From Micromonospora parastrephiae (lineage in GTDB: Bacteria; Actinomycetota; Actinomycetes; Mycobacteriales; Micromonosporaceae): DNA of 64,000 nucleotides. Numbering within the stretch: the first letter of the stretch is position 1; every line of letters begins with the position of its first letter. Shown piece after piece: positions 8,309 to 17,016 of this stretch. The DNA is taken from contig NZ_JAEVHM010000001.1 in assembly GCF_016802865.1 (NCBI RefSeq), forward strand, positions 62,001 to 126,000, given 5' to 3'. A program made the position numbers and the translations under genes. The notes under the pieces are model-generated. The model did not search any database, was not told where the DNA came from, and worked only from the letters and a program-made list of their open reading frames with translations.

Positions 8309-9282
8309 GCAGCGGCACGCTCGACGAGCAGCTCTGCACGCAGCTACGAGGCGACCTGCTCGCCGCATCACGACGAGTACCGACGCAGCGACAAATCATT
8401 CAGGCATGGGAGTTGTCCTCCGTCGAACGCTGGCTCTTTCCCGATGGCAGCAGCTTGATCTGCAAGATCGCCACCGCACCGTTCACCGGCGAAGCGACCG
8501 TCCTTCGCGCGCTCAACAACCAGCAAGCCCCAGTCCCGCTAATGAACGGCTACACCCTGCGCCCTGACGGGCTGGGCATGCTGATGGAGGACCTGGGCGA
8601 GCCGAGCCGGACCGCGACGTTCGCAGAGGCGGCCGCCGCGGCCCGGTGGGTCCATGCAACTGCCGGCATCCCCAACCTCCCGACCTTCGACGAAGCGAGC
8701 TTGGCAGGGCTACCAGAGCATGGACTCGACGCGTTAGACGAGCTTCGTCGGCAAGGGCGTCTCTCCCACGACGCGGAAGGGATCGAAGCGGTGCTACAGC
8801 GACTCGCTGCCACCGCACGACACAGAGCCGACGGTGCCGAGCGACCACCGTTCGGGCTGTGTCACGGCGAATTCCACCGCACGTCGCTGCACGTCAGCCG
8901 CACCGGCTGCCGCGTCGTCGACTGGGCCAAGGCGTTCAACGGGCCGGGCCTACTCGACCTGGCCACCTGGTTCGGCACCCGCACACCCACCGAACCCCGA
9001 CTCCTCACCAAACTCATCCACGCCTACGTCGCCGCGGGCGGCCATCCAGACGCTGAAGCCGACCGGGGCGGGCTTCCCGCTGCCCGATGGGCGCTGGGCT
9101 GGCACCGGGTGTGGGCAGCCTGCTGGCTGCTCACTACCGCCGCCGCTGGCCATTACCAAGCTCCCACCGATCGGTGCCACACCCAAGTCGTCCTCCGGCA
9201 ACTCCACGGCGCTGCGGAACTGCTCGGAGCACCGCCCATCAGCGCCAGCCGCTCATCATTTACTACAGGAAGATCCTCGTGA
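8305..9282 (+). CDS. Aminoglycoside-phosphotransferase-like protein with altered catalytic loop
   Basis: 325 residues from a GTG that overlaps the HD gene stop. The fold of APH/choline-kinase-like enzymes is visible: LMNGYTLRPDGLGMLMEDLG hinge, then LCHGEFHRTSLHV, then VVDWAKAFNGPGLLDLATWF. In active members the loop reads HGDxxxxN; here Asp is Glu and Asn is Ser, while the metal-binding Asp of VVDW is kept. It may be a weak or specialised kinase, or a binding protein. Neighbours are an HD hydrolase and a radical SAM enzyme, both overlapping by 4 bp, so it belongs to the same pathway rather than to drug resistance. Confidence 0.8.
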   Translation: MSSGTLDEQLCTQLRGDLLAASRRVPTQRQIIQAWELSSVERWLFPDGSSLICKIATAPFTGEATVLRALNNQQAPVPLMNGYTLRPDGLGMLMEDLGEPSRTATFAEAAAAARWVHATAGIPNLPTFDEASLAGLPEHGLDALDELRRQGRLSHDAEGIEAVLQRLAATARHRADGAERPPFGLCHGEFHRTSLHVSRTGCRVVDWAKAFNGPGLLDLATWFGTRTPTEPRLLTKLIHAYVAAGGHPDAEADRGGLPAARWALGWHRVWAACWLLTTAAAGHYQAPTDRCHTQVVLRQLHGAAELLGAPPISASRSSFTTGRSS

Positions 9283-10382
9283 AGCGCCTCATCGTCGACA
9301 CCCACGCCTCGTCCTGCTACTTCCGCACCTCCGTCGGAGGCGACGGGCGCAAGGCGTTGGTGCAAATCACCGAACGCTGCAACCTGCACTGCGCCCACTG
9401 CTTCGTCTCCTCGACCGCAGCCGGGTCCGACCTGTCCCGGGTCGACTTCACCACCCGCGTGCTGCCACGGCTGCTCGACGCCCGCGTCGAACGCCTCACG
9501 CTCACCGGGGGCGAGCCCTTCGTGCACCCCGACCTGATCGCCATGTGCCAGGCAGTAGCCGACCGAGGACTGCCGGTGGGCCTCTGCACCAACGCGACGC
9601 TGACCCGCGACGTCGACATCGACGCCCTGGCCGCCATCGGCAACGTCCACATCAACGTGTCCTTCGACGGATTTCGGTCCGATAGCCACGGCAAGTTCCG
9701 CGGCGACCGGTCGTCGTTCGAGACCACCGTCGCGACCACCCGCAAGTTCGCCGACGCCGGCTTACTCAAGGGCCTGCTGTCCACGCCCAACGCGCTGACC
9801 ACGCCGGAAGAGTTCGCCGATCTGTGCGCGTTCGCCGTCGATGTCGGCGCCGAATACGTGCTGATGAACCCGCTCTCCTCCTTCGGCCGGGGAGTGAAGA
9901 GCCGCGGCAAGCTCGCCGCACCCGCAGCTGCCATGGACGCGATCCGGGCGGTGACCGACCGTTTCGCTGACCAGCTCGATCTCGTACGCATCCGCTTCCC
10001 CAACGACAGCCTGCCACTGGGTGGCTGCGACGCCGGCAAGCTGATCTACGTCTTCGTCGACGGGCAGGTCGCCGTCTGCCCCTACCTGGTCTTCGCCGCC
10101 CGCACACCCGCCTCAGCGCACCGCGACACCGAGTTCCTGACTGGCAACATCCTTGACGGGGAGGCCGCCCCCAGCCTCGACGCCTACGACTTCCACACCC
10201 GCTACCAACTCGGTGCCAACCCGACCTGCGGCTCCTGCGACATAGCCGGGCAGTGCGGCAAGGGCTGCCCGGCCGCGGTCGTCGCCGCCGGTGGCCGCAT
10301 CGGCGACGTCGACACCGAGCAGTGCCCCATCACGGCACCCAACGGCCGCAGCTTGCTGCCGCTGTCCCCGTCGAAGGGGTGA
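9279..10382 (+). CDS. Radical SAM enzyme with SPASM-like C-terminal cluster region
   Basis: A 367-residue enzyme. Near residue 34 is the [4Fe-4S]/SAM motif CNLHCAHC (CX3CX2C) inside ALVQITERCNLHCAHCF, followed by the SAM-binding LTLTGGEPFVHPDL. The C-terminal third has a second Cys set: GGCDAGK, VAVCPY and CGSCDIAGQCGKGC, with a final Cys near ...DTEQCP. This is the auxiliary-cluster layout of SPASM/Twitch enzymes used on peptides and sugars. The start is the GTG overlapping the previous stop, with AGGAAG upstream. No precursor peptide is visible in the operon, so the substrate is unknown. It is probably the central catalyst of this locus. Confidence 0.92.
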   Translation: MKRLIVDTHASSCYFRTSVGGDGRKALVQITERCNLHCAHCFVSSTAAGSDLSRVDFTTRVLPRLLDARVERLTLTGGEPFVHPDLIAMCQAVADRGLPVGLCTNATLTRDVDIDALAAIGNVHINVSFDGFRSDSHGKFRGDRSSFETTVATTRKFADAGLLKGLLSTPNALTTPEEFADLCAFAVDVGAEYVLMNPLSSFGRGVKSRGKLAAPAAAMDAIRAVTDRFADQLDLVRIRFPNDSLPLGGCDAGKLIYVFVDGQVAVCPYLVFAARTPASAHRDTEFLTGNILDGEAAPSLDAYDFHTRYQLGANPTCGSCDIAGQCGKGCPAAVVAAGGRIGDVDTEQCPITAPNGRSLLPLSPSKG

Positions 10383-10978
10383 GCAGTCTGTTCATCGCCG
10401 TCGAAGGGCCCAACGGAGTCGGCAAAAGCACTATTGCCCGCCTCCTGGCCGACCGTCTCGCCGAACTGGGATCGGCCGGGGTCCACCTGACCGGCGAGCC
10501 CACCCGCACACCCCTAGGCCAACTCCTGCGCAGGCAGGAATCCTTCCTGCACGGCAAGGCCCTGGCCCTCGCCCTGGCCGCCGACCGCGCCGCGCACGTC
10601 GAAACAGAGATCATCCCCCGCCTTGACGACGGACTGCACGTCGTCACTGACCGGTACGTCGCCTCCTCGTTAGTGCTGCAACGCATCGACGGGCTGGACC
10701 TCGGCGAGATCTGGTCCTACAACCGCTACGTCCTGCCCGCCACCGTCGTCTACCTCGAAGACCACCCGGAGGTCATCCGCACCCGCCTGGCGGCCCGGCC
10801 AAACCTGACCAGGCTGGAGCTCGCCGGCTCACCCGAGAAGGAACTCGCCCTCTACCGCGAGGCCGCCACCCACCTGCACCGGCAGCAGTGGCGCCAACAC
10901 ATCGTCGTCTGCCACGGACTCACCCCCGAGCGGATCGTGGACACTATCCTCGGCCTGCTACCCGCCGACGGCCCCTGA
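10379..10978 (+). CDS. Thymidylate-kinase-like P-loop nucleotide kinase
   Basis: 199 residues from a GTG overlapping the radical SAM stop. The P-loop EGPNGVGKST is at residues 9-18, DRYVASSLVLQ is the dTMP-kinase DRY motif, and RPNLTRLEL plus the downstream helix fit the lid. Length is normal for dTMP kinase (about 200-215). Being the fourth gene of an operon with HD, APH-like and radical SAM proteins, it is unlikely to be the housekeeping enzyme. It may phosphorylate a nucleotide-like or sugar-phosphate pathway product. Catalytic residues look intact. Confidence 0.85.
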   Translation: MSSLFIAVEGPNGVGKSTIARLLADRLAELGSAGVHLTGEPTRTPLGQLLRRQESFLHGKALALALAADRAAHVETEIIPRLDDGLHVVTDRYVASSLVLQRIDGLDLGEIWSYNRYVLPATVVYLEDHPEVIRTRLAARPNLTRLELAGSPEKELALYREAATHLHRQQWRQHIVVCHGLTPERIVDTILGLLPADGP

Positions 10979-10993
10979 CCAACGAGGCTCCCT

Positions 10994-11896
10994 GTGCTTT
11001 CCATCCTGACGATCAACGTGCAAGCCGCGGCGCTCGCACGCGCGCAGAACCTGCTGACCTGGCTGCTCCAGCGCGACGACCACGTGATCATCCTGACCGA
11101 AACCAGCAACGGACCCGGCACCCGGCACCTACTGACCGGCCTTCGCGCGGCCGGGATATTCGTCACCCACCAGCCCTCAATCGACGGCGACCGCAGCTGC
11201 GCTATCGCCAGCCGCATCCCGACCCGGCCCGCCCCAGACCTTACCGCCGGAATCAGCCTGCCCGGCCGCGCCCCCGCCGTCACCCTCGACACCCACCCCG
11301 ACGTCACAATCCTCGGCCTCTACGTCCCCTCCAGCGACCGGGCACCCGCCAAACTCGCCAAGAAACGAGCCTTCCTCACCACCGTCACCGACGCCCTGAC
11401 CCAGCTATCCGCCGCCGACCGCGCACACCTCGTCGTCGGCGGGGACTACAACGTCATCAGCCGCGACCACCAACCCCGCTACCCCGGCTTCCGACCCTTC
11501 GAGTACGAATTCCTCGACGCCCTCACCGCACTCAAGCTCACCGACGTCCACCGGACCCTGCACCCCGAGTTGCAGGCACACAGCTGGATCGGCCGAGCCG
11601 GCAACGGATACCGCTTCGACTACCTCCACGCCGGCCCTGGGCTACTGCCCCATCTGGCAGCCGCCGCCTACCTGCACCAACCTCGCCTCGCCGGCCTCAC
11701 CGATCACGCCGCGCACAGCATCGACATCGACATGCTGGATGCCGCGGTGAGCACGGTGCCGGCACTCGGAAGGCCCACGCTTCTTCGGCGGCCCGTTCTT
11801 GCCGCTAGCCATTTCGAAGGCTCGACGGCCGTAACGGTGAAGCCCTGTCAAATATGCGCCGGATGGCAGGACACATTCGTCACTGAGGGCAGCTAG
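10994..11896 (+). CDS. Endonuclease/exonuclease/phosphatase (EEP) family protein
   Basis: 300 residues starting VLSILTINVQAAALARAQNL. EEP signature residues are present in order: N of TINVQ, E of ILTETSNG, the GGDYNVIS core (D-x-N), the FDYLHA segment, and LTDHAAHS near the end supplying the catalytic Asp-His. This is the exonuclease III/inositol phosphatase metal-dependent fold. It starts 15 bp after the kinase, so it is the fifth gene of the operon. Small-molecule phosphodiesterase or phosphatase activity is as plausible as DNA repair. The last 50 residues go beyond the usual fold and have no recognised function. Confidence 0.8.
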   Translation: MLSILTINVQAAALARAQNLLTWLLQRDDHVIILTETSNGPGTRHLLTGLRAAGIFVTHQPSIDGDRSCAIASRIPTRPAPDLTAGISLPGRAPAVTLDTHPDVTILGLYVPSSDRAPAKLAKKRAFLTTVTDALTQLSAADRAHLVVGGDYNVISRDHQPRYPGFRPFEYEFLDALTALKLTDVHRTLHPELQAHSWIGRAGNGYRFDYLHAGPGLLPHLAAAAYLHQPRLAGLTDHAAHSIDIDMLDAAVSTVPALGRPTLLRRPVLAASHFEGSTAVTVKPCQICAGWQDTFVTEGS

Positions 11897-11943
11897 AGTC
11901 TAGCCCACCGCTACCGCAGCGTCCGCCGGCAGGAGAAGCAGCC

Positions 11944-13329
11944 ATGGTCGACAGCGACGAGATTAGGAGCGCCTGGCGGGACCTCGGGCGAACGCTGGCG
12001 AAGCTGCGCATCGCTGCAGGACATACACAGCATGGGTTCGCTGGGCTCATCCAGTACGGGCGGAGTTCCGTAGCAAACACTGAGACCGGTCGTCAGCAGC
12101 CCGACCGCGCTTTCTGGATGCGTTGCGATGCGATTCTTGACGCGGAAGGTGCCTTGGTCAAGGCGTACGACACCATCATCGTCCACGCTCGCCAGCAGCG
12201 TCGTGCGTCAGCACTGCGCGCTGCTGCACCTTTCGCCCCAGGACTGGCGCAAGCGGAGCCAAACCACGACGAAAGCGCGACAGATCGTGAGTCGGACTCT
12301 GCGAGGATGGGGTTGATGTCGTTTGTTCCTGACCTTGCCGAGTTCGGCGACGATCCCTGGCAGAAGGTCCATCCTGATAAGAATCGAGCCACTCCGCTGT
12401 CGAGTGAGCCATCAGGTTCCGTCAGTCCCGCCCTGGTGCCGCACTGGATGGGCATGCTGCGAATTCTTGCCGCCTCCCATGACGCTTTCGGCCCAAGGCG
12501 AATCCACGACGTTGCCCGTGGAGAGCTGGCAATCATCCACCGCCATGGCACCAGCGCTGAAGGGCAAACGCTCCGGGAGCTGCAGCGGGTCGAAGCCCGT
12601 TGGGCTGAGTTCGCGAGTTGGACGGCCGACAATCTCGGCGATGGTCAAGACGCCAGCTACTGGCTTCGCCGCTCCCTGTCGCTCGCCCGTGACGCAGGCG
12701 ACGACCGGATGGCCTGCTACGTCCTCATGCGTCAGGCTCAACGCGCTGCGGAGCGCCACAACGTACCCAGAGCTTTGACCCTTGCGCAGGCATCAGCAAG
12801 TAGCCCAAACCTCGCAGCCCGTGACCGCGCACTCTGCGCCGTCCGTCAGGCCCAGGCCAACGCCCTGGCCGGAAAGGCCGCAGAGTGCTGGACCGCGCTA
12901 CGAACGGCGCAGCAACTGGCGGCCATCGCTGAGGACCATGACGATCCGGAAGTCATCGGGCAGCACTGCGGTCCCGCCTACGTCACCGCCCATGTGGGCC
13001 AGTGTCACCTGCTTCTCGGCAAGCCCGGCCGCGCCGCCGGAATCCTCGAAGAGATACTTCGTCACTGGCCTAGCACCTATCGCCAAGACGAAGGAATGAC
13101 ACGGACCTGGCTGGCGACGGCGTACGCGCTGCTCAGCCGCATCGAGGAGGCCGCCGAGCAAGCCGAGAAGGTCCTCAACCTGGCCACCGAGACCGGATCC
13201 ATCCGCCTCACGCAGGCGCTGCGCCGGGTAGACGCCGAACTCGCCGGTTATCGATCCGATCCCGCCGTTCACGTCTTCCGTGCCCGGTACGCTCTCGCCA
13301 CACAGATAAGCGGCAGGTTAGGCCCGTGA
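11944..13329 (+). CDS. XRE-family transcriptional regulator with TPR-like C-terminal domain
   Basis: 461 residues. An N-terminal helix-turn-helix (about residues 8-70) reads AWRDLGRTLAKLRIAAGHTQ, then YGRSSVANTETGRQQ as the recognition region. The rest is a long array of helical repeats with TPR-like patterns (for example DAGDDRMACYVLMRQAQRAA). The start has AGGAGAAG 8 bases before the ATG. It is transcribed in the same direction as the HD-EEP operon, 47 bp after it, and is probably its regulator. The same architecture recurs at 15748, and an N-terminal fragment resembling this one survives at 29282. Confidence 0.87.
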   Translation: MVDSDEIRSAWRDLGRTLAKLRIAAGHTQHGFAGLIQYGRSSVANTETGRQQPDRAFWMRCDAILDAEGALVKAYDTIIVHARQQRRASALRAAAPFAPGLAQAEPNHDESATDRESDSARMGLMSFVPDLAEFGDDPWQKVHPDKNRATPLSSEPSGSVSPALVPHWMGMLRILAASHDAFGPRRIHDVARGELAIIHRHGTSAEGQTLRELQRVEARWAEFASWTADNLGDGQDASYWLRRSLSLARDAGDDRMACYVLMRQAQRAAERHNVPRALTLAQASASSPNLAARDRALCAVRQAQANALAGKAAECWTALRTAQQLAAIAEDHDDPEVIGQHCGPAYVTAHVGQCHLLLGKPGRAAGILEEILRHWPSTYRQDEGMTRTWLATAYALLSRIEEAAEQAEKVLNLATETGSIRLTQALRRVDAELAGYRSDPAVHVFRARYALATQISGRLGP

Positions 13330-13559
13330 ACCTCTGGACGACCGCCACGGCGGCCGACGACACCCGCCGCCGAGCGAACCTTCCATCGGCAGCTTCGAAC
13401 AACACGGTTAGCGCCTACCGTTCGCTACCAACACCATCGCGGCCCAGCGCCACCGCACACTCAAGGAGCGTTAGCCCAGTCCATCCTGCAGATCTACGAG
13501 CGGCGCATCGCCTACCACGCGTAGATGACGTGAGCCAGGGCGGCGCGTCAACGACGGCT

Positions 13560-14270
13560 TCACCCTTCGAGCAGTTCATGCACTCGAGCGAACGACCGAG
13601 ACAGACTGTTGAGCACCGCCGCACCCTTGTCCGCGCTGCCCAACGACGGCCGCCCAATGATCCCGGACGACGTGTACGCGCGCATCCCAACCGTCAGCAG
13701 ATCAGGCCGGTCGTCCGCCAAATGATCAGCCGCCTGGTATCCCTCGCGGAGCAGCTGCGGTGCCCCGTGCAGCAGGAGGGAGACCTCAAGCTCCCCACCA
13801 TGCATGTCCTCGTGAGAGGTGGTCTCACACCCCGCCTCGACCCGCGCGGTGTTCCAGTCCTCCGCGGCGGGGAACAACGCCATCCGCCGCCGGACCGTGG
13901 TGGCCTCCTGAACAGCGTTGCGAAGGCTGTAGTTCCCGCCGTGCCCGTTTACAATCACCAAGTTATCCACGCCCGACGCCCTCAGGGACTCGTCGACATC
14001 CTCGATCACTGCGAGCAACGTGCGGGCACTGATACTCACCGTCCCGGCGAAACCCGCATGCTCGTGCGAACACGAAATCGTCAGCGGCGGCAGCAAGAAC
14101 ACCGGATAGTCCTCAGCAACGCGCCCAGCCACCAGACACGCAACGACCGTGTCCGTGATCAAGGGCATGAACTCGCCGTGCTGCTCAAAGCTGCCCACCG
14201 GCAACACCGCCGTCCGCGCAGCACGGACACGCTCGTCACCAGAGGTCGCGATCGGAAGCAGAAAGGCCAC
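13560..14270 (-). CDS. Creatininase/creatinine amidohydrolase family protein
   Basis: 236 residues from a GTG at 14270 with GGCAGG nine bases upstream; this gives the normal family length and avoids overlapping the PCC gene. Family metal-ligand motifs are all visible: VGSFEQHGEFMPLITD near the start, SCSHEHAGF, IVNGHGGNYS, and HEDMHGGELEVS. These are amidohydrolases of the creatininase/MftE/FAPy-hydrolase group, with a binuclear metal site in the cytoplasm. No mycofactocin genes are near, so a role in purine-like or amide hydrolysis is more likely. Divergent from the PCC gene with a gap of about 93 bp. Confidence 0.9.
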   Translation of the reverse strand: MAFLLPIATSGDERVRAARTAVLPVGSFEQHGEFMPLITDTVVACLVAGRVAEDYPVFLLPPLTISCSHEHAGFAGTVSISARTLLAVIEDVDESLRASGVDNLVIVNGHGGNYSLRNAVQEATTVRRRMALFPAAEDWNTARVEAGCETTSHEDMHGGELEVSLLLHGAPQLLREGYQAADHLADDRPDLLTVGMRAYTSSGIIGRPSLGSADKGAAVLNSLSRSFARVHELLEG

Positions 14271-14363
14271 CCGGACAGCCTGCCACGACCGAACGCGGCC
14301 TCGTCCACGCGTCGCAGCGATCACTCCCGAAGCCCTCGACGGCCGAACTCGAAGGAGCCTCAA

Positions 14364-14822
14364 TTGCGGAGCCGTCAAGTCTCCCCCGGCCGCACGATCG
14401 TCGCCGTGTTCGACCACGGGGAGGACTTCTACGACGCCCTCGACCGCACCTGCCGCACCCATGACATCCGCCAGGGCTACATCCCCACGTTCATCGCGGG
14501 CCTCGCCACCGCGGACATCGTCGGCACCTGCGAACGCGTCGATAACCCCGAGGCCCCCGTGTGGACCAAGGTCCAGGTGACCAACATCGAGGCCCTCGGC
14601 GGCGGCACCCTCGCCTACGACCCCGACACCGACACCATCCAGCCGCACATCCACCTCACCGTCGGCTTGAAAGCGCACAGCGCCACCGCCCACACCAGCC
14701 ACCTGCTTGCCGCGACCGTTCAGTTCCTCACCGAAATGATCATCGTAGAGATCGCCGAGCCGCCGATGCGACGCGTTCGCCAACCCGACTTCTACGAAGT
14801 GCCACTCCTGGAGTTCCCTTGA
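14364..14822 (+). CDS. PCC/DUF296-domain protein
   Basis: 152 residues. The start is a TTG with a clear AAGGAG six bases upstream; no ATG or GTG gives a sensible N-terminus. The sequence RTIVAVFDHGEDFYDALDR, then GYIPTFIAGLATADIVGTC, EALGGGTLAYD and the metal-site-like PHIHLTVG, matches the plant-and-prokaryote-conserved (PCC) domain over its full length. PCC proteins form trimers, and some bind DNA or metabolites. It is divergent from the creatininase gene, and paired control through the short shared region is likely. Confidence 0.82.
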   Translation: MRSRQVSPGRTIVAVFDHGEDFYDALDRTCRTHDIRQGYIPTFIAGLATADIVGTCERVDNPEAPVWTKVQVTNIEALGGGTLAYDPDTDTIQPHIHLTVGLKAHSATAHTSHLLAATVQFLTEMIIVEIAEPPMRRVRQPDFYEVPLLEFP

Positions 14823-14969
14823 ACGAGATCGAGCGCGGCGGCGTCGCGAAGAGCTAGTCGGGGTACCTGATCAACGGCGAGGCAGTTCAAGCTGACCGGT
14901 GTCATCAGCAGATCCACCCTGGCGGCCAGGTACAGCGCCGCGACGGCATCTGGCGTAGATTCGAGCACC

Positions 14970-15557
14970 TCAGACCGGGGCCGACATCCCGGCGGCGGCG
15001 CTCTCCAGGTTCCAGATTAACGTGTCGTAGGTTTCCACGACCCGGAGCACCGGCACGCCCAATGAACGAATCATCGCGTCGAGCCCGTCCTGCACCTGCT
15101 CACCCGAGTCTTGGGAGCTGACCAGACGTTCCACTTCGACGAACGCGCCGAGGCCGTCGACTACGTCTACGCACACCGTCGCGCCGTCCCACTCGCCGGT
15201 TCGGCGCTGCTTGACGATTCGCACGGTTGGCACCCAACCCATCGTGTCGAGAGCAGCGTGCATCGCGTCACGGTCGTGGACGACGCAGTCGTGCTCCAGA
15301 CATGCCATCTCGTTGTCGATCGGCTTCTTCACGGTGAACAGATGGCGACCCTTTTGCGTACGCAGACGCGCAAACGGAACACCGATCTTCGACATCCCGT
15401 ACGACCAGCCGGCTGGCGCGTACGCCTGGTCGTCCTGAACGGACGGCTCCGTCAACACCACCTGACGCTGAGCGAGCGCTTTGATCAACTCATGCAGGTC
15501 GCTGACGCGGTACTTGGCTTCAACCTCATGATCATTATTGGCTAGCGCACGGGTCAC
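14970..15557 (-). CDS. CYTH-domain phosphohydrolase/cyclase-like protein
   Basis: 195 residues starting VTRALANNDHEVEAKYRVSD; the HEVEAKYRV stretch is the CYTH signature (ExExK). Further acidic and basic residues follow for the tunnel: ARLRTQKGRHLFTVKKP, RIVKQRRTGEW and EVERL. CYTH proteins act on triphosphates or long phosphorylated chains (thiamine triphosphatase, class IV adenylate cyclase). The start GTG faces the XRE regulator at 15748 across a 190-bp region holding three phased TGTCGGAA repeats, so it may be under that regulator. Substrate is not predicted. Confidence 0.85.
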   Translation of the reverse strand: MTRALANNDHEVEAKYRVSDLHELIKALAQRQVVLTEPSVQDDQAYAPAGWSYGMSKIGVPFARLRTQKGRHLFTVKKPIDNEMACLEHDCVVHDRDAMHAALDTMGWVPTVRIVKQRRTGEWDGATVCVDVVDGLGAFVEVERLVSSQDSGEQVQDGLDAMIRSLGVPVLRVVETYDTLIWNLESAAAGMSAPV

Positions 15558-15613
15558 GAGCAGCGAGCATACGAGGATCGCAGGTCACGCGGGTTCGAGA
15601 CGCCGCGAGGTGA

Positions 15614-15643
15614 TGTCGGAATTTTGTCGGAAGAATGTTGGAA
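15614..15643 (+). promoter_or_regulatory. Three TGTCGGAA direct repeats at 11-bp spacing
   Basis: TGTCGGAA (15614-15621), TGTCGGAA (15625-15632) and TGTTGGAA (15636-15643) sit exactly one helical turn apart in the region between the CYTH and XRE genes. Half-sites on one DNA face are typical of cooperative regulator binding. The same half-site and 11-bp period occur at 6422-6494 and 17862. Confidence 0.6.
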
Positions 15644-15747
15644 CCAGCCGCTGACGCCGGACGGACGGCAAGTCCGCGGCTACAGTGCCCTCACGCCACC
15701 GCGTCTCACCTCGCGCGGACATTCGTCGTATCCATCCGGAGCCGCTG

Positions 15748-17016
15748 ATGCCGAACGTTCCACCTCAAGAAATCGCCGCGGCATGGCTCGCTCTTGGCCG
15801 AATGCTCGCCCGCAGCCGCAAAGCCGCCAGTTACACACAGGAGGCGTTTGCGCCTCTCGCCAACTACGGACGAAGCACGATCGCGAACGTGGAAACCGGA
15901 CGTCAGCGAGTGGGGCGGAACTTCTGGTCCCGAAGCGATGAGATCCTGCGCACCGGCGGCAGCCTGGCCCGAGAATACGATCGAATCCGGCACATGAGCG
16001 CCCGGCAGGTGTCGAGCGGCATGCCTGCACCTCAGCCGCTTGAGGTTACTCCGGGGCTGCCGGCCTCCGCGGCTCTTCAGACGTTTGCCAGCAGGCCGGG
16101 CGGCGACTACCTGGTGGGCGAGTGGAACAGTTTTTCTACTCTGACCAGCATGCTTGCGCAGCAACGCCAGGCTGTGTCACCCGACGCGCTCCTGGGGCTG
16201 ATCGAGGCACACCGTGAATGCCTGTCGACGCTCTATCGCAAGGCCCGCCGTGCACCGATCCATGCCGATATTGGAGCCATGCTCGCCGAGGCCTCTGTCG
16301 TCGCCAGCAGGCTGTGGAGCGCACAGGGCAATCGTGCTCTCGCACTCGCCCACTGCGCCTACGCCCGCCAGCTAGGCGACAGACTCGGCGACCGCAGAAT
16401 CAGCGCGACCGCGCGAATCTTCGAGAGCAACCTCCATTCAGAGGCCGCCACACTGATCAAAGCCGATGGTGACGTCATGATCGGCCTGCGGCTGCTCGAC
16501 GAGGCCGACCAGGCGTCCACAGATCTCAGCCCCGCCGCACGAGCTCGCATAGCCGCCGAACAGGCCCAAACCTATGCCGCCCTGCGGCTTCCGCGCGAGG
16601 CTACCGCCGCCCTAGGGCGAGCAGAAGCAGCGATCAACGAGCTGTCACCGGCTGACTGTGTCGGCCTCTACAGCGACTGGAGCAACGCCCGCCTCGACGT
16701 CTACGCGGGCACATGCCATTTTCTCCTCGGCCAGCCCGACCAGGCCGTGGAGGCGCTCGAAAGTGCTGTGCAAACGCTTGAACACGACGCCGCGAACATC
16801 AACGTCGCCCTCGCAGCAGCAGTGGACCTCGCGAGCGCCTACGCCGAGACCGGCGAGCTGGAACAATCCTGTGCCCTGCTCGGTAACACTTACAATCGGC
16901 TAAAGGCCGGCGGCAACCAACGAGGCATCGCCCGAGCTCAACGAGCTAGAGAGCGGCTGGCCAGATGGCGCGCTGAGCCGGTCGTCCTCGAACTTGAGGA
17001 GCAGATGGTTGCCTAA
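15748..17016 (+). CDS. XRE-family regulator with TPR-like C-terminal domain
   Basis: 422 residues from the ATG at 15748 (MPNVPPQEIAAAWLALGRML). The HTH spans about residues 10-70 with SRKAASYTQEAFAPLANYG and STIANVETGRQRVG. A helical-repeat domain follows (for example RLWSAQGNRALALAHCAYAR and AATLIKADGDVMIGLRLL). It is the same architecture as the protein at 11944 but clearly diverged. Its stop overlaps the convergent HAD gene by 4 bp, and the three TGTCGGAA repeats lie about 105 bp upstream. Likely an autoregulator that also controls nearby small metabolic genes. Confidence 0.87.
   Translation: MPNVPPQEIAAAWLALGRMLARSRKAASYTQEAFAPLANYGRSTIANVETGRQRVGRNFWSRSDEILRTGGSLAREYDRIRHMSARQVSSGMPAPQPLEVTPGLPASAALQTFASRPGGDYLVGEWNSFSTLTSMLAQQRQAVSPDALLGLIEAHRECLSTLYRKARRAPIHADIGAMLAEASVVASRLWSAQGNRALALAHCAYARQLGDRLGDRRISATARIFESNLHSEAATLIKADGDVMIGLRLLDEADQASTDLSPAARARIAAEQAQTYAALRLPREATAALGRAEAAINELSPADCVGLYSDWSNARLDVYAGTCHFLLGQPDQAVEALESAVQTLEHDAANINVALAAAVDLASAYAETGELEQSCALLGNTYNRLKAGGNQRGIARAQRARERLARWRAEPVVLELEEQMVA

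Noticed and set aside
13326..14822. 498-residue plus-strand frame across the creatininase gene
   Set aside because: Only the last 152 residues, from the TTG at 14364, look like a protein; the rest mirrors the minus-strand creatininase.
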